DNA of 64,000 bases from JAJDZL01 sp965221175 (GCA_965221175.1 OZ244867.1:1426001-1490000); one strand, 5' to 3'. Numbered from the stretch's first letter, positions 52,919 through 62,576 are shown. Numbers and translations are program-made. The notes: a model not told the origin generated them from the sequence alone.

Positions 52919-55072
52919 GTGAATTCCCTTTTCACCAAGCAGTTCTATTCAGCCAGAAACTGGCACGTGCCGGATCGAAGTATTCATGACACCTTAGTAT
53001 CGGAGGTGTGCGAAAACTACACTGGAGATCCGTTTACTTACGAGAGGAGTCTTGTCGATGTAATTTCACTATTGGCGGAAGTAGAAGCGGACTGGGAAAT
53101 GGCGGCTGTTGCTGCCTTGAGAGGAATGAAGACTGGAAAGAAAATTCAGTTGGAACAAATCAGGAAAAAATTTGATGCTTCGAGTTGTCAGTTATATGAA
53201 GGTACTTTGCAGTTAGATAGTATTTCATTGACAGTAGAGCGCGGCGATGTTCAAAAGGCGTCGGCAGCTCGACCTATTGATCTGAGTAGAATTCTAATTG
53301 CTATGGTTGACGATGCTCGGGTAATAGTCATTCATCTGGCGGAATTACTGGTGCACATGAGAGAAGCGAAAGAGTTGCCAGAGCCTGCCCGGCAGAGCTT
53401 AGCGAAACAGATTTTATCCATCTATACGCCTCTTGCAAACAAGCTTGGAATCTGGAGGATGAAATGGGAGCTGGAAGATCTGTCGTTTAAGTATCTCAAC
53501 CGCCTGGAATTTGATCGAATTGCACTCCAGCTAGATGAAAGGCGCATTGAGAGGGAAGGGTACATTCAAAAATTCGTCGGACAATTGAACTCCCTAATGG
53601 TCAAATCAAAAATCCAGGCGACGGTAAACGGACGTGCAAAACATATTTATGGTATTTGGAGAAAACTGAACCAGAAAGGAGTGAAATTTGATCACATTTT
53701 TGATGTACGTGCAGTACGAATTCTGGTTGACGATATCGCTTCTTGCTACGCTGCTCTAGGTGCTGTTCATGCTTCATGGACATCGGTTGCCGGTGAGTTT
53801 GATGACTACATTGCAATGCCGAAATCGAATGGCTATCGATCTTTACACACTGCTGTGTTTGGCCCTGATTCGAAAGTGGTCGAGGTGCAGATTCGCACTG
53901 TAGAAATGCACAATGACTGCGAATTTGGAGTTTCGGCACACTGGAAATACAAGGAATCAGCAAAATCTAACTCTTATCAGGACGAGAAAGTGAATTTGCT
54001 GCGCCAACTCCTGGATTGGAAAGCAGAAGTAGCTGGAACCTTCGACAGGAACTTGAGCTCGACAGCGGATTCAGTCAACGAGGAGATTTATGTGTTTACG
54101 CCGGCTGGGAATGTTGTTGAACTTCCAGTTCACTCAACTCCAATCGACTTCGCGTATGCCATCCATACAGAAGTTGGCCATCGATGCAGGGGAGCACAGG
54201 TAAATAACAAAATCGTTCCCTTGACTCATGAGCTGAAAACTGGTGATTGGGTGCAGATTCGAACAGTGAAATCTGGTGGACCGAGTCGAGACTGGTTGAA
54301 TTCACATCAAAAATTTACAGTTTCTGCGAGAGCAAGGAATCGAATTCGCAGATGGTTCAAACTGGAAGAGTATGGTCGATATCAAGCTCTGGGAAAGACC
54401 TTACTCGAAAAAGAATTGAACCGCCACGGATTGTCCAAAACCAATTTGGAAAAACTTGCAGTCGACAATGGCTTTCGACGTAGTCAAGACCTGTTTACAG
54501 CAATCGGATTGAAGGAACTCAAACCAACACACGCGGTAGCTTGCCTGATAGAAAAAGACTCCGATAAAACCCAAGATCAAGAATTCCATATTAATCTACC
54601 TCGCCCAACTGATACTTCAACTGCTTCTTTATCGATTCTGGGTGTAGACAATCTGCTAACAAATCACGCATCTTGTTGCGGACCTTTACCTGGAGACGAT
54701 GTAGTCGGCTATGTGACAGTTTCACGCGGAATTACGATCCACCGGCGAAATTGCGGGAATATCAAACGTATGGTAGAGAATCATCCCGATCGAATGGTTT
54801 CAGTTGATTGGCAATACGACAATGACTTGAAGCACGCGGTTGATATTGAACTGGTAGCTGAAGGACACCATGCACTGCTACAAGACATAACAGCTGCGGT
54901 AGCAGAACTCGGTTTCCACTTGGTTGCAGTGAACACTACCCGAATAAAAACCAGTGAGCTTGGGAAAATATATCTGACGGTTGAAGTTGGCAGTGCGGGC
55001 GAACTTAAAAAGACCTTGGGAAGACTCTTGCGAATCGAAAGAGTCGTGAAGGCGAGGAGGATCAACAATTAA
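52919..55072 (+). CDS. relA: GTP pyrophosphokinase RelA
   Basis: 717-residue (p)ppGpp synthetase, started by GTG. Order of domains: a degenerate HD-like region (about 40-200, no HD pair), the synthetase domain with EFDDYIAMPKSNGYRSLHTAV and VEVQIRTVEMHNDCEFGVSAHWKYKE (about 305-345), TGS (about 385-450), then a Cys-rich domain with HASCCGPLPGDDVVGYV and RRNC near 582-610, and a C-terminal ACT domain. The lack of HD motifs says it makes but does not hydrolyse the alarmone. Ribosome-dependent activation in amino-acid starvation is the known mode. A palindrome follows the stop. Confidence 0.94.
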   Translation: MNSLFTKQFYSARNWHVPDRSIHDTLVSEVCENYTGDPFTYERSLVDVISLLAEVEADWEMAAVAALRGMKTGKKIQLEQIRKKFDASSCQLYEGTLQLDSISLTVERGDVQKASAARPIDLSRILIAMVDDARVIVIHLAELLVHMREAKELPEPARQSLAKQILSIYTPLANKLGIWRMKWELEDLSFKYLNRLEFDRIALQLDERRIEREGYIQKFVGQLNSLMVKSKIQATVNGRAKHIYGIWRKLNQKGVKFDHIFDVRAVRILVDDIASCYAALGAVHASWTSVAGEFDDYIAMPKSNGYRSLHTAVFGPDSKVVEVQIRTVEMHNDCEFGVSAHWKYKESAKSNSYQDEKVNLLRQLLDWKAEVAGTFDRNLSSTADSVNEEIYVFTPAGNVVELPVHSTPIDFAYAIHTEVGHRCRGAQVNNKIVPLTHELKTGDWVQIRTVKSGGPSRDWLNSHQKFTVSARARNRIRRWFKLEEYGRYQALGKTLLEKELNRHGLSKTNLEKLAVDNGFRRSQDLFTAIGLKELKPTHAVACLIEKDSDKTQDQEFHINLPRPTDTSTASLSILGVDNLLTNHASCCGPLPGDDVVGYVTVSRGITIHRRNCGNIKRMVENHPDRMVSVDWQYDNDLKHAVDIELVAEGHHALLQDITAAVAELGFHLVAVNTTRIKTSELGKIYLTVEVGSAGELKKTLGRLLRIERVVKARRINN

Positions 55073-55418
55073 ATCAGTTACAAACTGGCTGGCGTGCGGT
55101 ACCGCACGTTTCTAGGGGAGTAGTAACTCCACAATTCACAGGTCGGTAAGGGGAGCTCTATGTCTCGCTGTAGCAAGCGTGGGCGGAATACAGTCTTACC
55201 AATTCACAAGCACTCGGTGGTCCTGTTGCAAGTGAAACACTGAATACAGAATTTGCAGAAACAGCAACTGTCGGTATTTAAATTGCCGATACCTTTCCTG
55301 TTTCTTTGAATTCCGTATCTACTGGGGCAGTAGACAATGTGTTCACAGTGGCGAGGATCTCCCCCCAGAAAGTGAAAATATTTTTGCTGAGGCCGATTCC
55401 ACTTCTATAGCGATCTAC
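55073..55418. other. Convergent gap downstream of relA
   Basis: 346 bases between the ends of relA and the NRDE gene. A palindrome sits at its left end (listed next). The rest has no gene; a stretch near 55265-55400 shows a short coding-like frame but has no start or motif support. Confidence 0.4.
55093..55108 (+). terminator. Perfect 16-base palindrome after relA, possible terminator
   Basis: CGTGCGGTACCGCACG is a perfect palindrome, giving a 6-base stem with a GTAC loop, followed by TTTCT. It begins 21 bases past the relA stop. The U-tract is short. Confidence 0.45.
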
Positions 55419-56201
55419 TTAGTCTTTCTGTATTTGAAACTGAAATTTCCGTTGATCAATGAAGTCAATCGAATTACGGGAGAAAGTCCGTTCCTCAAAT
55501 GTAATGTGCCCCAATCGGTTCACTAGCACGACTGTTGAACTGCGAGTTCCCATCTTCTCAAGTCGAACGAAAAGCGGCAGTTGATCAGCACTCATAGAAT
55601 GCAAATCGACTGCTTCGGGGCCAGTTGATGCGGTCTGTGACGGTGTTGCGTCAGACAGTATGCTAAACAAGTCTTCAGTTTGAAGCTTGTCACTCCTTCG
55701 ATTCAGAAAATCTGTAAGTTTTCTTTTCCCTTCTTCCACCCGCGGCCAGTTTGATTCAAGAAAGCAGTTGCCGAGTCCATGAACACCACTGGACACTCTT
55801 GTTTGAACTCCCCCCTGATTGGATTGATAATGAACACTTGATGTGTCTCCGAATACAATGCCATAGCCGTTAAATTGGTCGGCAGTGTGCATCAGAATGG
55901 CGGAATATTCTTCAATGGTTTGATCGCCAATCAAAAAATCACAAACCAGAGTACCTCGGGACTTTTTGGTTGGATCGGCAACCGGTGCACCATAATGATT
56001 TGTCACCGCAGCGAAACGTCCACTTCTTGTCACACCGAGCCAAGTTCCGTAAGCATTGAGATCTTGGCCGGCTAGCAGCTGAGGGAAATCTTCCCAGAAG
56101 TGTGCTGCTCTGGAAGGTCTGTCATACAACTCATCCCGATTTGCGGCCATTACAAACGGGTATTGGCTGTGTTGATTCAAAGCAAATAATAAGACACACA
56201 T
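55419..56201 (-). CDS. NRDE family protein (TANGO2-like)
   Basis: 260-residue protein with the N-terminal signature FVMAANRDELYDRPSRAAHFWED (NRDE motif). The N-terminal Cys (MCVLLFA) after Met is typical of NRDE proteins, which resemble Ntn hydrolases. Bacterial members have unclear function; eukaryotic TANGO2 has been linked to Golgi organisation and heme/lipid trafficking. The small gene upstream on the same strand ends 35 bases before it, and may share a transcript. Confidence 0.85.
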   Translation of the reverse strand: MCVLLFALNQHSQYPFVMAANRDELYDRPSRAAHFWEDFPQLLAGQDLNAYGTWLGVTRSGRFAAVTNHYGAPVADPTKKSRGTLVCDFLIGDQTIEEYSAILMHTADQFNGYGIVFGDTSSVHYQSNQGGVQTRVSSGVHGLGNCFLESNWPRVEEGKRKLTDFLNRRSDKLQTEDLFSILSDATPSQTASTGPEAVDLHSMSADQLPLFVRLEKMGTRSSTVVLVNRLGHITFEERTFSRNSIDFIDQRKFQFQIQKD

Positions 56202-56236
56202 GCTAATCTTGATTCGTCTGGAAGTGAACCTTTCTA

Positions 56237-56407
56237 TTAAGTCAGTTCAATGGGCATATCACCCAACACAATTGTTGTATTCCAATCGGTCAGAATACCA
56301 TAACGAGTATGCAATCGGCACACAGTGCAGATTGCCTGACAGTGTTGAATTAATTCAGGCAAATCAGATTCCGCTACGGTCAACTGTATCAATACGAAGT
56401 ATGGCAT
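56237..56407 (-). CDS. Small hypothetical protein with two cysteines
   Basis: 56 residues from an ATG at 56407 (a TTG at 56476 would give 79). The sequence has a regular coding look: MPYFVLIQLTVAESDLPE, HCQAICTVC and LHTRYGILTDWN. No family is recognised. It sits between the tRNA-Lys gene and the NRDE gene on the same strand, 35 bases from the latter. A real short protein or a chance frame are both possible. Confidence 0.42.
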   Translation of the reverse strand: MPYFVLIQLTVAESDLPELIQHCQAICTVCRLHTRYGILTDWNTTIVLGDMPIELT

Positions 56408-56572
56408 GCCGCCACGAAAGTCATAAACAAACCGATGATTGCTCGACTGCACTGCACGATACCGATGGACGCCCAAACATCAGTTTTATGAAGTTGCGCA
56501 CATTCACCCAGTTTGAAACCGCCCTCAATCTCTCTCAGTTGGTAAATCAAATAATTCTTAAATCAGTTAAAC

Positions 56573-56648
56573 TGGTGGGCCGTGCAGGAGTCGAACCTGC
56601 GACACCCTGATTAAAAGTCAGGTGCTCTACCGTCTGAGCTAACGGCCC
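56573..56648 (-). tRNA. tRNA-Lys, anticodon UUU
   Basis: 76 bases including an encoded CCA. The minus strand reads GGGCCGTTAGCTCAG at the 5' end, an anticodon loop CTTTTAA giving TTT, and the T-arm GCAGGTTCGACTCCTGC. Acceptor stem GGGCCGT pairs with ACGGCCC. It reads lysine AAA/AAG. Its 3' half has a degenerate twin at 40158-40199 in this window. Confidence 0.95.
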
Positions 56649-56950
56649 TAGAAAAAGAGGTGAATATGAACGAAGGTGGGACTAGTTCAATTCAAGCCAA
56701 ATTATATCCAAAGCAAACCATTTTGCTTTCAATTGGTTCACACCAGATCATAATCGTAGACGGTTGGCGACGACTTCTTTGATTTGCTTGAGTTGAAATC
56801 GGGCCAACCCGTATATTGACTGGGAAAGTTAATTTTCTTCGCAATTCAATCCAATTGTCAATTTGTAGTAGTAAAATAAACTCCATCTCATCAAAATTGG
56901 GTCTGTTCGATCCAATTTTGCTTCTGAATACTGAACAAAATACAAGGTAA
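56649..56950. other. Gap before the cytochrome c gene
   Basis: 302 bases, no gene seen. The stretch is AT-rich and should carry the promoters of the tRNA-Lys gene (minus) and of the cytochrome gene (plus). A 127-codon minus-strand frame at 56692-57075 overlaps the cytochrome gene and lacks any motif. Confidence 0.4.
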
Positions 56951-57463
56951 ATGACAACGATGATGACCGACAGGCAGTTTGCTAAGTCCTTCTCCAAGAT
57001 GATTTTCTTCTTGACGTTACTTACGATTGCCCTGATTGCTGCTGGAATAGTGATTGGCGGTTCCATTGACGACAAACTGAGAGCTCAGTCTGAAGAATAT
57101 ACGCAACGCGTAATTGCGCAGAGAACCCAACCGGTTGGCACGCTTAATGTGGGGGCCATGGAACCTTCGGTTGAACCCACAACAACACCCGTTCAGGTTG
57201 CATCATCCGGAGATTTAGGTAAATCAGTTTATGACAAAGCTTGTTTCATCTGTCACACAACTGGCGTAACAGGTGCTCCGAAACCTGGAGATGCAGACAA
57301 TTGGGCCCCCCGAATAACCAAAGGCCTCAATACACTGTATTCGAATGCAATAAAGGGATTTCAGGGGGAAACTGGGATTATGCCGCCTAAGGGTGGAAAT
57401 TTGCTCCTCTCAAACGAGGATGTAATGGCGGCTGTCGATTATCTAGTGGATCTAGTTCAGTAG
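56951..57463 (+). CDS. Membrane-anchored cytochrome c5-like protein
   Basis: 170-residue monoheme cytochrome. One N-terminal membrane helix (about 15-37) anchors it; a flexible Thr/Pro-rich linker precedes the heme domain. Heme motif is CFICH (about 94-98), the axial Met is in IMPPKGGN (about 144). Gammaproteobacterial cytochrome c5 proteins transfer electrons in the periplasm toward terminal oxidases. It converges with ubiK, stops 22 bases apart. Confidence 0.86.
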   Translation: MTTMMTDRQFAKSFSKMIFFLTLLTIALIAAGIVIGGSIDDKLRAQSEEYTQRVIAQRTQPVGTLNVGAMEPSVEPTTTPVQVASSGDLGKSVYDKACFICHTTGVTGAPKPGDADNWAPRITKGLNTLYSNAIKGFQGETGIMPPKGGNLLLSNEDVMAAVDYLVDLVQ

Positions 57464-57484
57464 CTAAAAATTTGCTCTATTGAT

Positions 57485-57769
57485 TTAACCGTCAGAAGGA
57501 GTCGCTGGGGATCTAGTTTCCGATTCCGACTCCAGTTGGCCAATTCGTGCTTCGAGTTCCTTGATTTTTACTTGAGCACGCCGTAATACGGTTTCTTGTA
57601 CCTCGATTTCCGAACGCGTTACAAAATCCATATTCTCTAATGCGGCTTTAACTGAATTCAAAAAGTTTTTTCTTATATTTTCAGATAATTCTGCAGGCAA
57701 TAGTGTTCCGACTGCTGCAACAATGTTTTCCACCGAATTAGGTGAATCTGAATCGGAAAGCCTCATCAC
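57485..57769 (-). CDS. ubiK: Ubiquinone biosynthesis accessory factor UbiK (BMFP)
   Basis: 94-residue helical protein. The central coil (VTRSEIEVQETVLRRAQVKIKELEARIGQLES) with the conserved F-T-RxE-x-x-VQ pattern is the BMFP/YqiC domain. UbiK assists the ubiquinone synthesis complex and membrane association of UbiJ-type components. Start ATG is either of two adjacent Met codons. Length is normal. Confidence 0.86.
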   Translation of the reverse strand: MMRLSDSDSPNSVENIVAAVGTLLPAELSENIRKNFLNSVKAALENMDFVTRSEIEVQETVLRRAQVKIKELEARIGQLESESETRSPATPSDG

Positions 57770-57921
57770 ATATCCAAAGTTTGGATAGAGCAGGATTGAA
57801 AATTTTCGGCGACTTGTTTCATTCGTTGAATTCCGCAGGATTGCCCTGTACTCGGTAGAACTTGCTGCACTTTGCGCAACCTATTTTGTTTTTCTTCAGA
57901 CTCAAAGTTTGTTCGTTCACC

Positions 57922-59247
57922 TTAGAAATTCTTGCGGTAATCAATCTTAGCTGAAGCGCGTAGGTCATCAACCCACTTGGCATGTTCGTTCCGTAATTTA
58001 CTGTTCCTTAAGAACCCTCTTACGGCACTACGCTTCTGCTCTTCAACATCCGCCAATTTTACGCCGCGCAATTGCAGAATGTAAGCGGAGTTCTGAATTC
58101 GTTGCACAGGGGAAATATCGCCCACGTCCATGTTTTGTAACGGTTGTAAATATTCAAAAGGAAGATTGTCTTCCGACACCCAGCCTATATCACCGCCATT
58201 CTTTCGGCTGTCGCTGTCATGTGAATACAGTTTTGCCAAAGCACCAAAATCTGCACCATCGATAATGTTCTGGCGCAACTCCTCTAACTGTTCGACGATC
58301 ACTTCCGCACCAGCTTCGTTTCCTGCGTGCATAACAATTCTTGCAAGATGAAACTGCTGTATCGGCTGCGACGTAAATCCCGAATTCTCGCGATGGCCTC
58401 TGACCAAGGCAAAAAATGTATTTCCACCCGACTCGATTGGGCCAACACTTGAATTGGTTGGCACTTGAGATATCGCCGATGCTAATTCAGGTGCAATATC
58501 GTGACTGCGAACCCATCCAAGTTCACCCGCATCTATTCCATCTATTCTGCGTGCAGCTCTTGCAATTTCATTGAATATTGCCCCTCTCTTTAACTCATAT
58601 TCAATTTCGCGAGTTACTTGAAGCAGTAGTTGCCTGTGTTCTGCAGTTACAACTGGTGGGTTCGATATCACGATAATATTCAAATTGTATTCGTCAACTT
58701 TGGCAAAATCCTCACTGTTCGCTTCGAGGTAGCGATCAATCTCTTCCTCCCGGATTCGTACTCTAGGAAGAAGAACGCGTTGGGTTAGCCTCTCAGTCAG
58801 CAAATTTTCAAACAAAAAGCTGTCCACATCCGCTCTCGTCAATCCGAATCCCTCTACCTGGCGAATAAGTTCCTCAGGTGACTGTCTTCTCTGCTGGCTC
58901 AGTGAATTCATGCGTTCAGTGACTTCACTGCTTTCAACTGACAAATTGATTGTCCTGGCGAATTGGCGTTGAACCAGAAAAGAAATTGCGCCTTCAATAG
59001 CTTGATTTCTCGCAACGTCAGCGGGCAGAGGTTTACCGCCCGACTGTACTGTCTCATAATTTTGTATCTTCATTCTTACTTGAATTTCCGTTTCAGTTAT
59101 GGGTTCACCATTGACAGTAACAACAATTCGATCCAAAGTGCTGGACTGCGCTTGAACCGTAAACGAAATAGCTAGCAGAGTCAGTATCAGCAGTCCGGAA
59201 AGAACCGCGATGTTCTTTATTGTTAGTTTCAAATTTTTATTGAGCAT
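57922..59247 (-). CDS. surA: Periplasmic chaperone / peptidyl-prolyl isomerase SurA
   Basis: 441-residue exported chaperone for outer-membrane proteins. The signal peptide ends near FTVQAQS; the N-terminal domain has IVVTVNGEPITETEI, and two parvulin domains follow (HLARIVMHAG... and FGALAKLYSHDSDSRKNGGDIGWV). It helps the insertion of LptD, which is encoded directly upstream on the same strand; such neighbours are the norm. The start at 59247 is preferred over the longer frame from 59292, which only adds residues before a good signal peptide. pdxA and ksgA, often downstream, are not there; UbiK is. Confidence 0.92.
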   Translation of the reverse strand: MLNKNLKLTIKNIAVLSGLLILTLLAISFTVQAQSSTLDRIVVTVNGEPITETEIQVRMKIQNYETVQSGGKPLPADVARNQAIEGAISFLVQRQFARTINLSVESSEVTERMNSLSQQRRQSPEELIRQVEGFGLTRADVDSFLFENLLTERLTQRVLLPRVRIREEEIDRYLEANSEDFAKVDEYNLNIIVISNPPVVTAEHRQLLLQVTREIEYELKRGAIFNEIARAARRIDGIDAGELGWVRSHDIAPELASAISQVPTNSSVGPIESGGNTFFALVRGHRENSGFTSQPIQQFHLARIVMHAGNEAGAEVIVEQLEELRQNIIDGADFGALAKLYSHDSDSRKNGGDIGWVSEDNLPFEYLQPLQNMDVGDISPVQRIQNSAYILQLRGVKLADVEEQKRSAVRGFLRNSKLRNEHAKWVDDLRASAKIDYRKNF

Positions 59248-59294
59248 AGAACGTAGAGACTTTCGACAAACGTACAATTGAAAACAAACCAATT

Positions 59295-61529
59295 CTACCC
59301 GAATCCCTTGATATGAATGTAAAGATATATAGAGTCATCTTTTTTACCATTGGGTTCAGTTTCTCGCTTCAGCCGAACACCTCCATTCCAGCAACACGAT
59401 AAATAATTGAATTGCAGAAAAGATTCAACATGCTGATTATGCTTCAGGGATTCAATGTGCTGCAGTTTCATTGACCAGTCAGATTGCAACTTCATGCTGA
59501 GAGAGCTTCCGAATTGCTCGTCTTCATCTCTCAGGAATCGGTAAACGTTGTTGAATTTACCCCTTTCTGTAATCGCCATGGAATGCTTCAGCACTGCCTG
59601 ATTCACTTGACTGGCTCTATCATCGTATAGAATGCCGGAATTCACTTCCCATGCAGGCTTCTTTATTTGCCACCCAAAGAACAGGTCGGATTTTTTGGAT
59701 TCTGCAACTGCTGCATTATCCAATCTGGCAACTCGTTCATTTCGATAGAAAATTTGTCCAAGACCAATCTTATTCACACTAACTGAACCTAATGGTTTGT
59801 AGAGACTTGCCGACATCCCGACGCTAATTTTTTGAATGTCTCTGACTCTATCACCACCAATATACGGACTTCTTCGGAAAAGATCTTCGTAATTGTCGAT
59901 GGTGGCAATTGTCGTGTCGAAATTAGGTAGATTTCCCTGATCTTTGTTTGACGCCGACAAAATTTGGATTCGAGGCTCTAACGTCCATCTGCTGCGAATT
60001 TCACTGTCATCCAAATTCCGGTCAAAATACAAACTGCCGTCCACAATGTAATACGACGATGTAACGCTCGTTTTGTTTGGTGAACCAGCCTGTACATTCA
60101 ACTTTTTGTCATCCTTTACATTCGACATTCTGTAGTGTAATGTTTCGCTGCCGAATGTTACATTCAATGTGCCAATCTCTCTTTGCTGCCAAATTTTCAC
60201 TGCAGTATCTGTTCGAGTTCGAGTTCCAGAAGGCCTAGTCTTATGACGAAATTTGTCCATTCCCAGCGTTGTCGTGAGATTTGCATTTTTGCCTAAATGG
60301 AATACCTGTTCATATAAGGCCCAAGGCATCCGATTATGGGTTCGATCGGCTTCAGTAACAACAGGATCTGAAATGATGTATCGATTCACTCCGATTGATG
60401 CCTTGTAACGAGTATCAGCAATTGTGACTTCGATATTCTGTTGCAGATGCCGATCGTCTCGATCAGGAAAAAGTCCAGAGAAATCACCAACATAGTTTTT
60501 GTCAGATACCCAGCTAACATCAATGCTCGAATATAGTTGGCTGTCATTGTGCCACTTGGAATCAACATGTGCTGCGTAACGAGGTTGTCGATCACTATGC
60601 TCGCTGTCTCTCTGCAGATACTCTCCACCAAATTTTGTTTCCGAGTGTTGGCTCAGATGCCGGTACTCTGTCTGCAGCTGAACGCCGCGCTTAGACAGAA
60701 GGTTCGTACTTAATGTTGCGTCATAGTTGGGGGCAAGATTGAAGTAATAGGGAATTTTAAGGACAGTGCCATGCCGAGTTTCGTAACCAACTTTTGGAAA
60801 CAGAAATCCACTCTTTCGTTGTTCACCAATTGGAAACTTTATATACGGAAAATAGAATATCGGCACATCTCTAACTCTGAGAGTTGCATCTCGCGCTATA
60901 CCTTGATCTGTTTCAGCATCGAGTTCTATTTCAGATGAAACAAGAACTGCATCATTATTATCTTCGGGACAATACGTGAACGCTGCCTCACCAAGGCGCA
61001 ACTTCCTGTCTTGAAGCTCAATAAATTTTGCTTCGCCTCGTGCTTGAAGCGTTCTGTACGCTGTCCCCAGGAGCTTAGGCGACAATAGTCTATATTCAAC
61101 AAGTTGTCCAATTGCAGAGTCCTGATTCAGGTCAATGGAAACAGCCGCAGTTTCAATTTGAAATCCTGCTTCTTCAATGAGTACATTTCCTGCTGCCTCA
61201 AGCTGATTATTTTGTCGATCATAGGCGATGTCATCCGCTCTAATTGTGCGGCCACTATGGAGAAAAATCGCGTTTCCGCGAAGTGTTAATTCATCTTCGG
61301 TCAATTCAACAAAATCGCCAATGAAGTTCAGTTGCGAAGGCAACAACTGACGTTTTTCGGTTTCAGCAGTTGAATGGAATGATTCGGGACATCCGACAAA
61401 TTGCTGAGCGTTGGCTTCGTTGGCGCCTGCAAACAGCAACATTGAAATTGCTAGTATAATTGCCATCCAGTAGGCTCTCGCTATGGGGAGTCGCGGCTCG
61501 TCCCCTCGCTCATCTCCAGACCGAATCAT
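59295..61529 (-). CDS. lptD: LPS-assembly outer-membrane protein LptD
   Basis: 744-residue outer-membrane barrel with a signal peptide (AIILAISMLLFAGANEANA). The N-terminal OstA domain contains LRGNAIFLHSGRTIRADDIAYD and the TYCPED cysteine; the C-terminal barrel has alternating aromatic strands and a CCW pair near the C-terminus. It inserts LPS in the outer leaflet with LptE. The ATG at 61529 gives a usable signal peptide; the frame is open further to 61658 but that part overlaps amgK. The start codon lies only 22 bases from the amgK start on the opposite strand, so the two promoters must overlap or lie inside the neighbour gene. Confidence 0.93.
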   Translation of the reverse strand: MIRSGDERGDEPRLPIARAYWMAIILAISMLLFAGANEANAQQFVGCPESFHSTAETEKRQLLPSQLNFIGDFVELTEDELTLRGNAIFLHSGRTIRADDIAYDRQNNQLEAAGNVLIEEAGFQIETAAVSIDLNQDSAIGQLVEYRLLSPKLLGTAYRTLQARGEAKFIELQDRKLRLGEAAFTYCPEDNNDAVLVSSEIELDAETDQGIARDATLRVRDVPIFYFPYIKFPIGEQRKSGFLFPKVGYETRHGTVLKIPYYFNLAPNYDATLSTNLLSKRGVQLQTEYRHLSQHSETKFGGEYLQRDSEHSDRQPRYAAHVDSKWHNDSQLYSSIDVSWVSDKNYVGDFSGLFPDRDDRHLQQNIEVTIADTRYKASIGVNRYIISDPVVTEADRTHNRMPWALYEQVFHLGKNANLTTTLGMDKFRHKTRPSGTRTRTDTAVKIWQQREIGTLNVTFGSETLHYRMSNVKDDKKLNVQAGSPNKTSVTSSYYIVDGSLYFDRNLDDSEIRSRWTLEPRIQILSASNKDQGNLPNFDTTIATIDNYEDLFRRSPYIGGDRVRDIQKISVGMSASLYKPLGSVSVNKIGLGQIFYRNERVARLDNAAVAESKKSDLFFGWQIKKPAWEVNSGILYDDRASQVNQAVLKHSMAITERGKFNNVYRFLRDEDEQFGSSLSMKLQSDWSMKLQHIESLKHNQHVESFLQFNYLSCCWNGGVRLKRETEPNGKKDDSIYLYIHIKGFG

Positions 61530-61551
61530 GCACTGAGGAACAGGACGGATT

Positions 61552-62571
61552 GTGGTACAAAATTCCCTCGATCTGGAAAAAATCGCTCTTGAAGACCAGC
61601 GCATCTTGCAACTGGTTGAGTGGCTCTCTTCTTTTCTGGACAAAAAATTCCGCTCCATAGAATTTGCATCAGAAGATGCAAGTTTCCGACGCTATTTTCG
61701 AATTATCTATGAAAATTCCAGTTATATCGTGATGGATGCGCCTGTTGAACACATGGATATTGAACCTTTCCTCCGAATTGCTGAGAAATTTCTGTCTATT
61801 GGCTTGAACGTGCCGACAGTTTTTGCATCGAACAAGGAGAAAGGATTCGCATTAATATCGGATTTTGGTAACACCATGTATCTTGATATTTTAACCCATA
61901 TAACCGCAGATGAATTGTATGAGGATGCTTTAAACTCACTGGTTCGATTGCAGGTTGCCACGTCAAGCGATCCGAATTTCTTACCGCCTTATGATGCCGA
62001 ACTTCTCTGCTCGGAGATGGAACTTTTCCGAATCTGGTATCTTCCCGAACATCGTAAATTGGAAATCACCCCGGAAATTTCCGATGTACTGGACCGCACA
62101 TTTGAATTCCTCCGAGACAGGGCACTGGAACAGCCGAAAGTATGGGTGCATCTCGATTATCATTCGCGTAACCTAATGCACGTCGCTGACAACAACCCCG
62201 GCATCATTGACTTTCAAAGCGCAGTCTTAGGCCCAATAACTTACGACCTCGTTTCCCTGTTGCGAGATTGTTACATCGTCTGGCCGCCGGAGCGCGTTCG
62301 ACATTGGATACACCGATATTTCAATTTGGCACACGATGCCGGATTACCAGTTGAATTTACCGAAAACGAGTTTATACAGTGGTTTGACTGGATGGGTCTC
62401 CAGCGCCACATAAAAGTTGTCGGAATATTTTCCAGACTGAACTACCGAGATCACAAGGCAAAGTTTCTAGAGGATATTCCAACCGTAATGACCTACATTG
62501 AGTCCGTAAGCAGGAATTACAGGGAACTCAAGCTCCTGCACAGACTTGTTACTCATTTAATTGAGAATTAG
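61552..62571 (+). CDS. amgK: N-acetylmuramate/N-acetylglucosamine kinase AmgK
   Basis: 339-residue aminoglycoside-phosphotransferase-fold kinase. The Brenner-like loop is VWVHLDYHSRNLMH with catalytic Asp, and the metal Asp is in GIIDFQSAVLGPITYDLVSLLRD. It phosphorylates the anomeric carbon of MurNAc or GlcNAc from murein turnover; the product is used by MurU, the next gene, 5 bases away. The start is GTG with an AGGA-type site just before. The divergent lptD neighbour is the arrangement known from pseudomonads. Confidence 0.92.
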   Translation: MVQNSLDLEKIALEDQRILQLVEWLSSFLDKKFRSIEFASEDASFRRYFRIIYENSSYIVMDAPVEHMDIEPFLRIAEKFLSIGLNVPTVFASNKEKGFALISDFGNTMYLDILTHITADELYEDALNSLVRLQVATSSDPNFLPPYDAELLCSEMELFRIWYLPEHRKLEITPEISDVLDRTFEFLRDRALEQPKVWVHLDYHSRNLMHVADNNPGIIDFQSAVLGPITYDLVSLLRDCYIVWPPERVRHWIHRYFNLAHDAGLPVEFTENEFIQWFDWMGLQRHIKVVGIFSRLNYRDHKAKFLEDIPTVMTYIESVSRNYRELKLLHRLVTHLIEN

Positions 62572-62576
62572 ACAGA

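Noticed and set aside
56200..56610. Long plus-strand frame ending VGRAGVEPATP
   Set aside because: Its end is the antisense translation of the tRNA-Lys gene, a well-known artefact, and the rest overlaps a better minus-strand frame.
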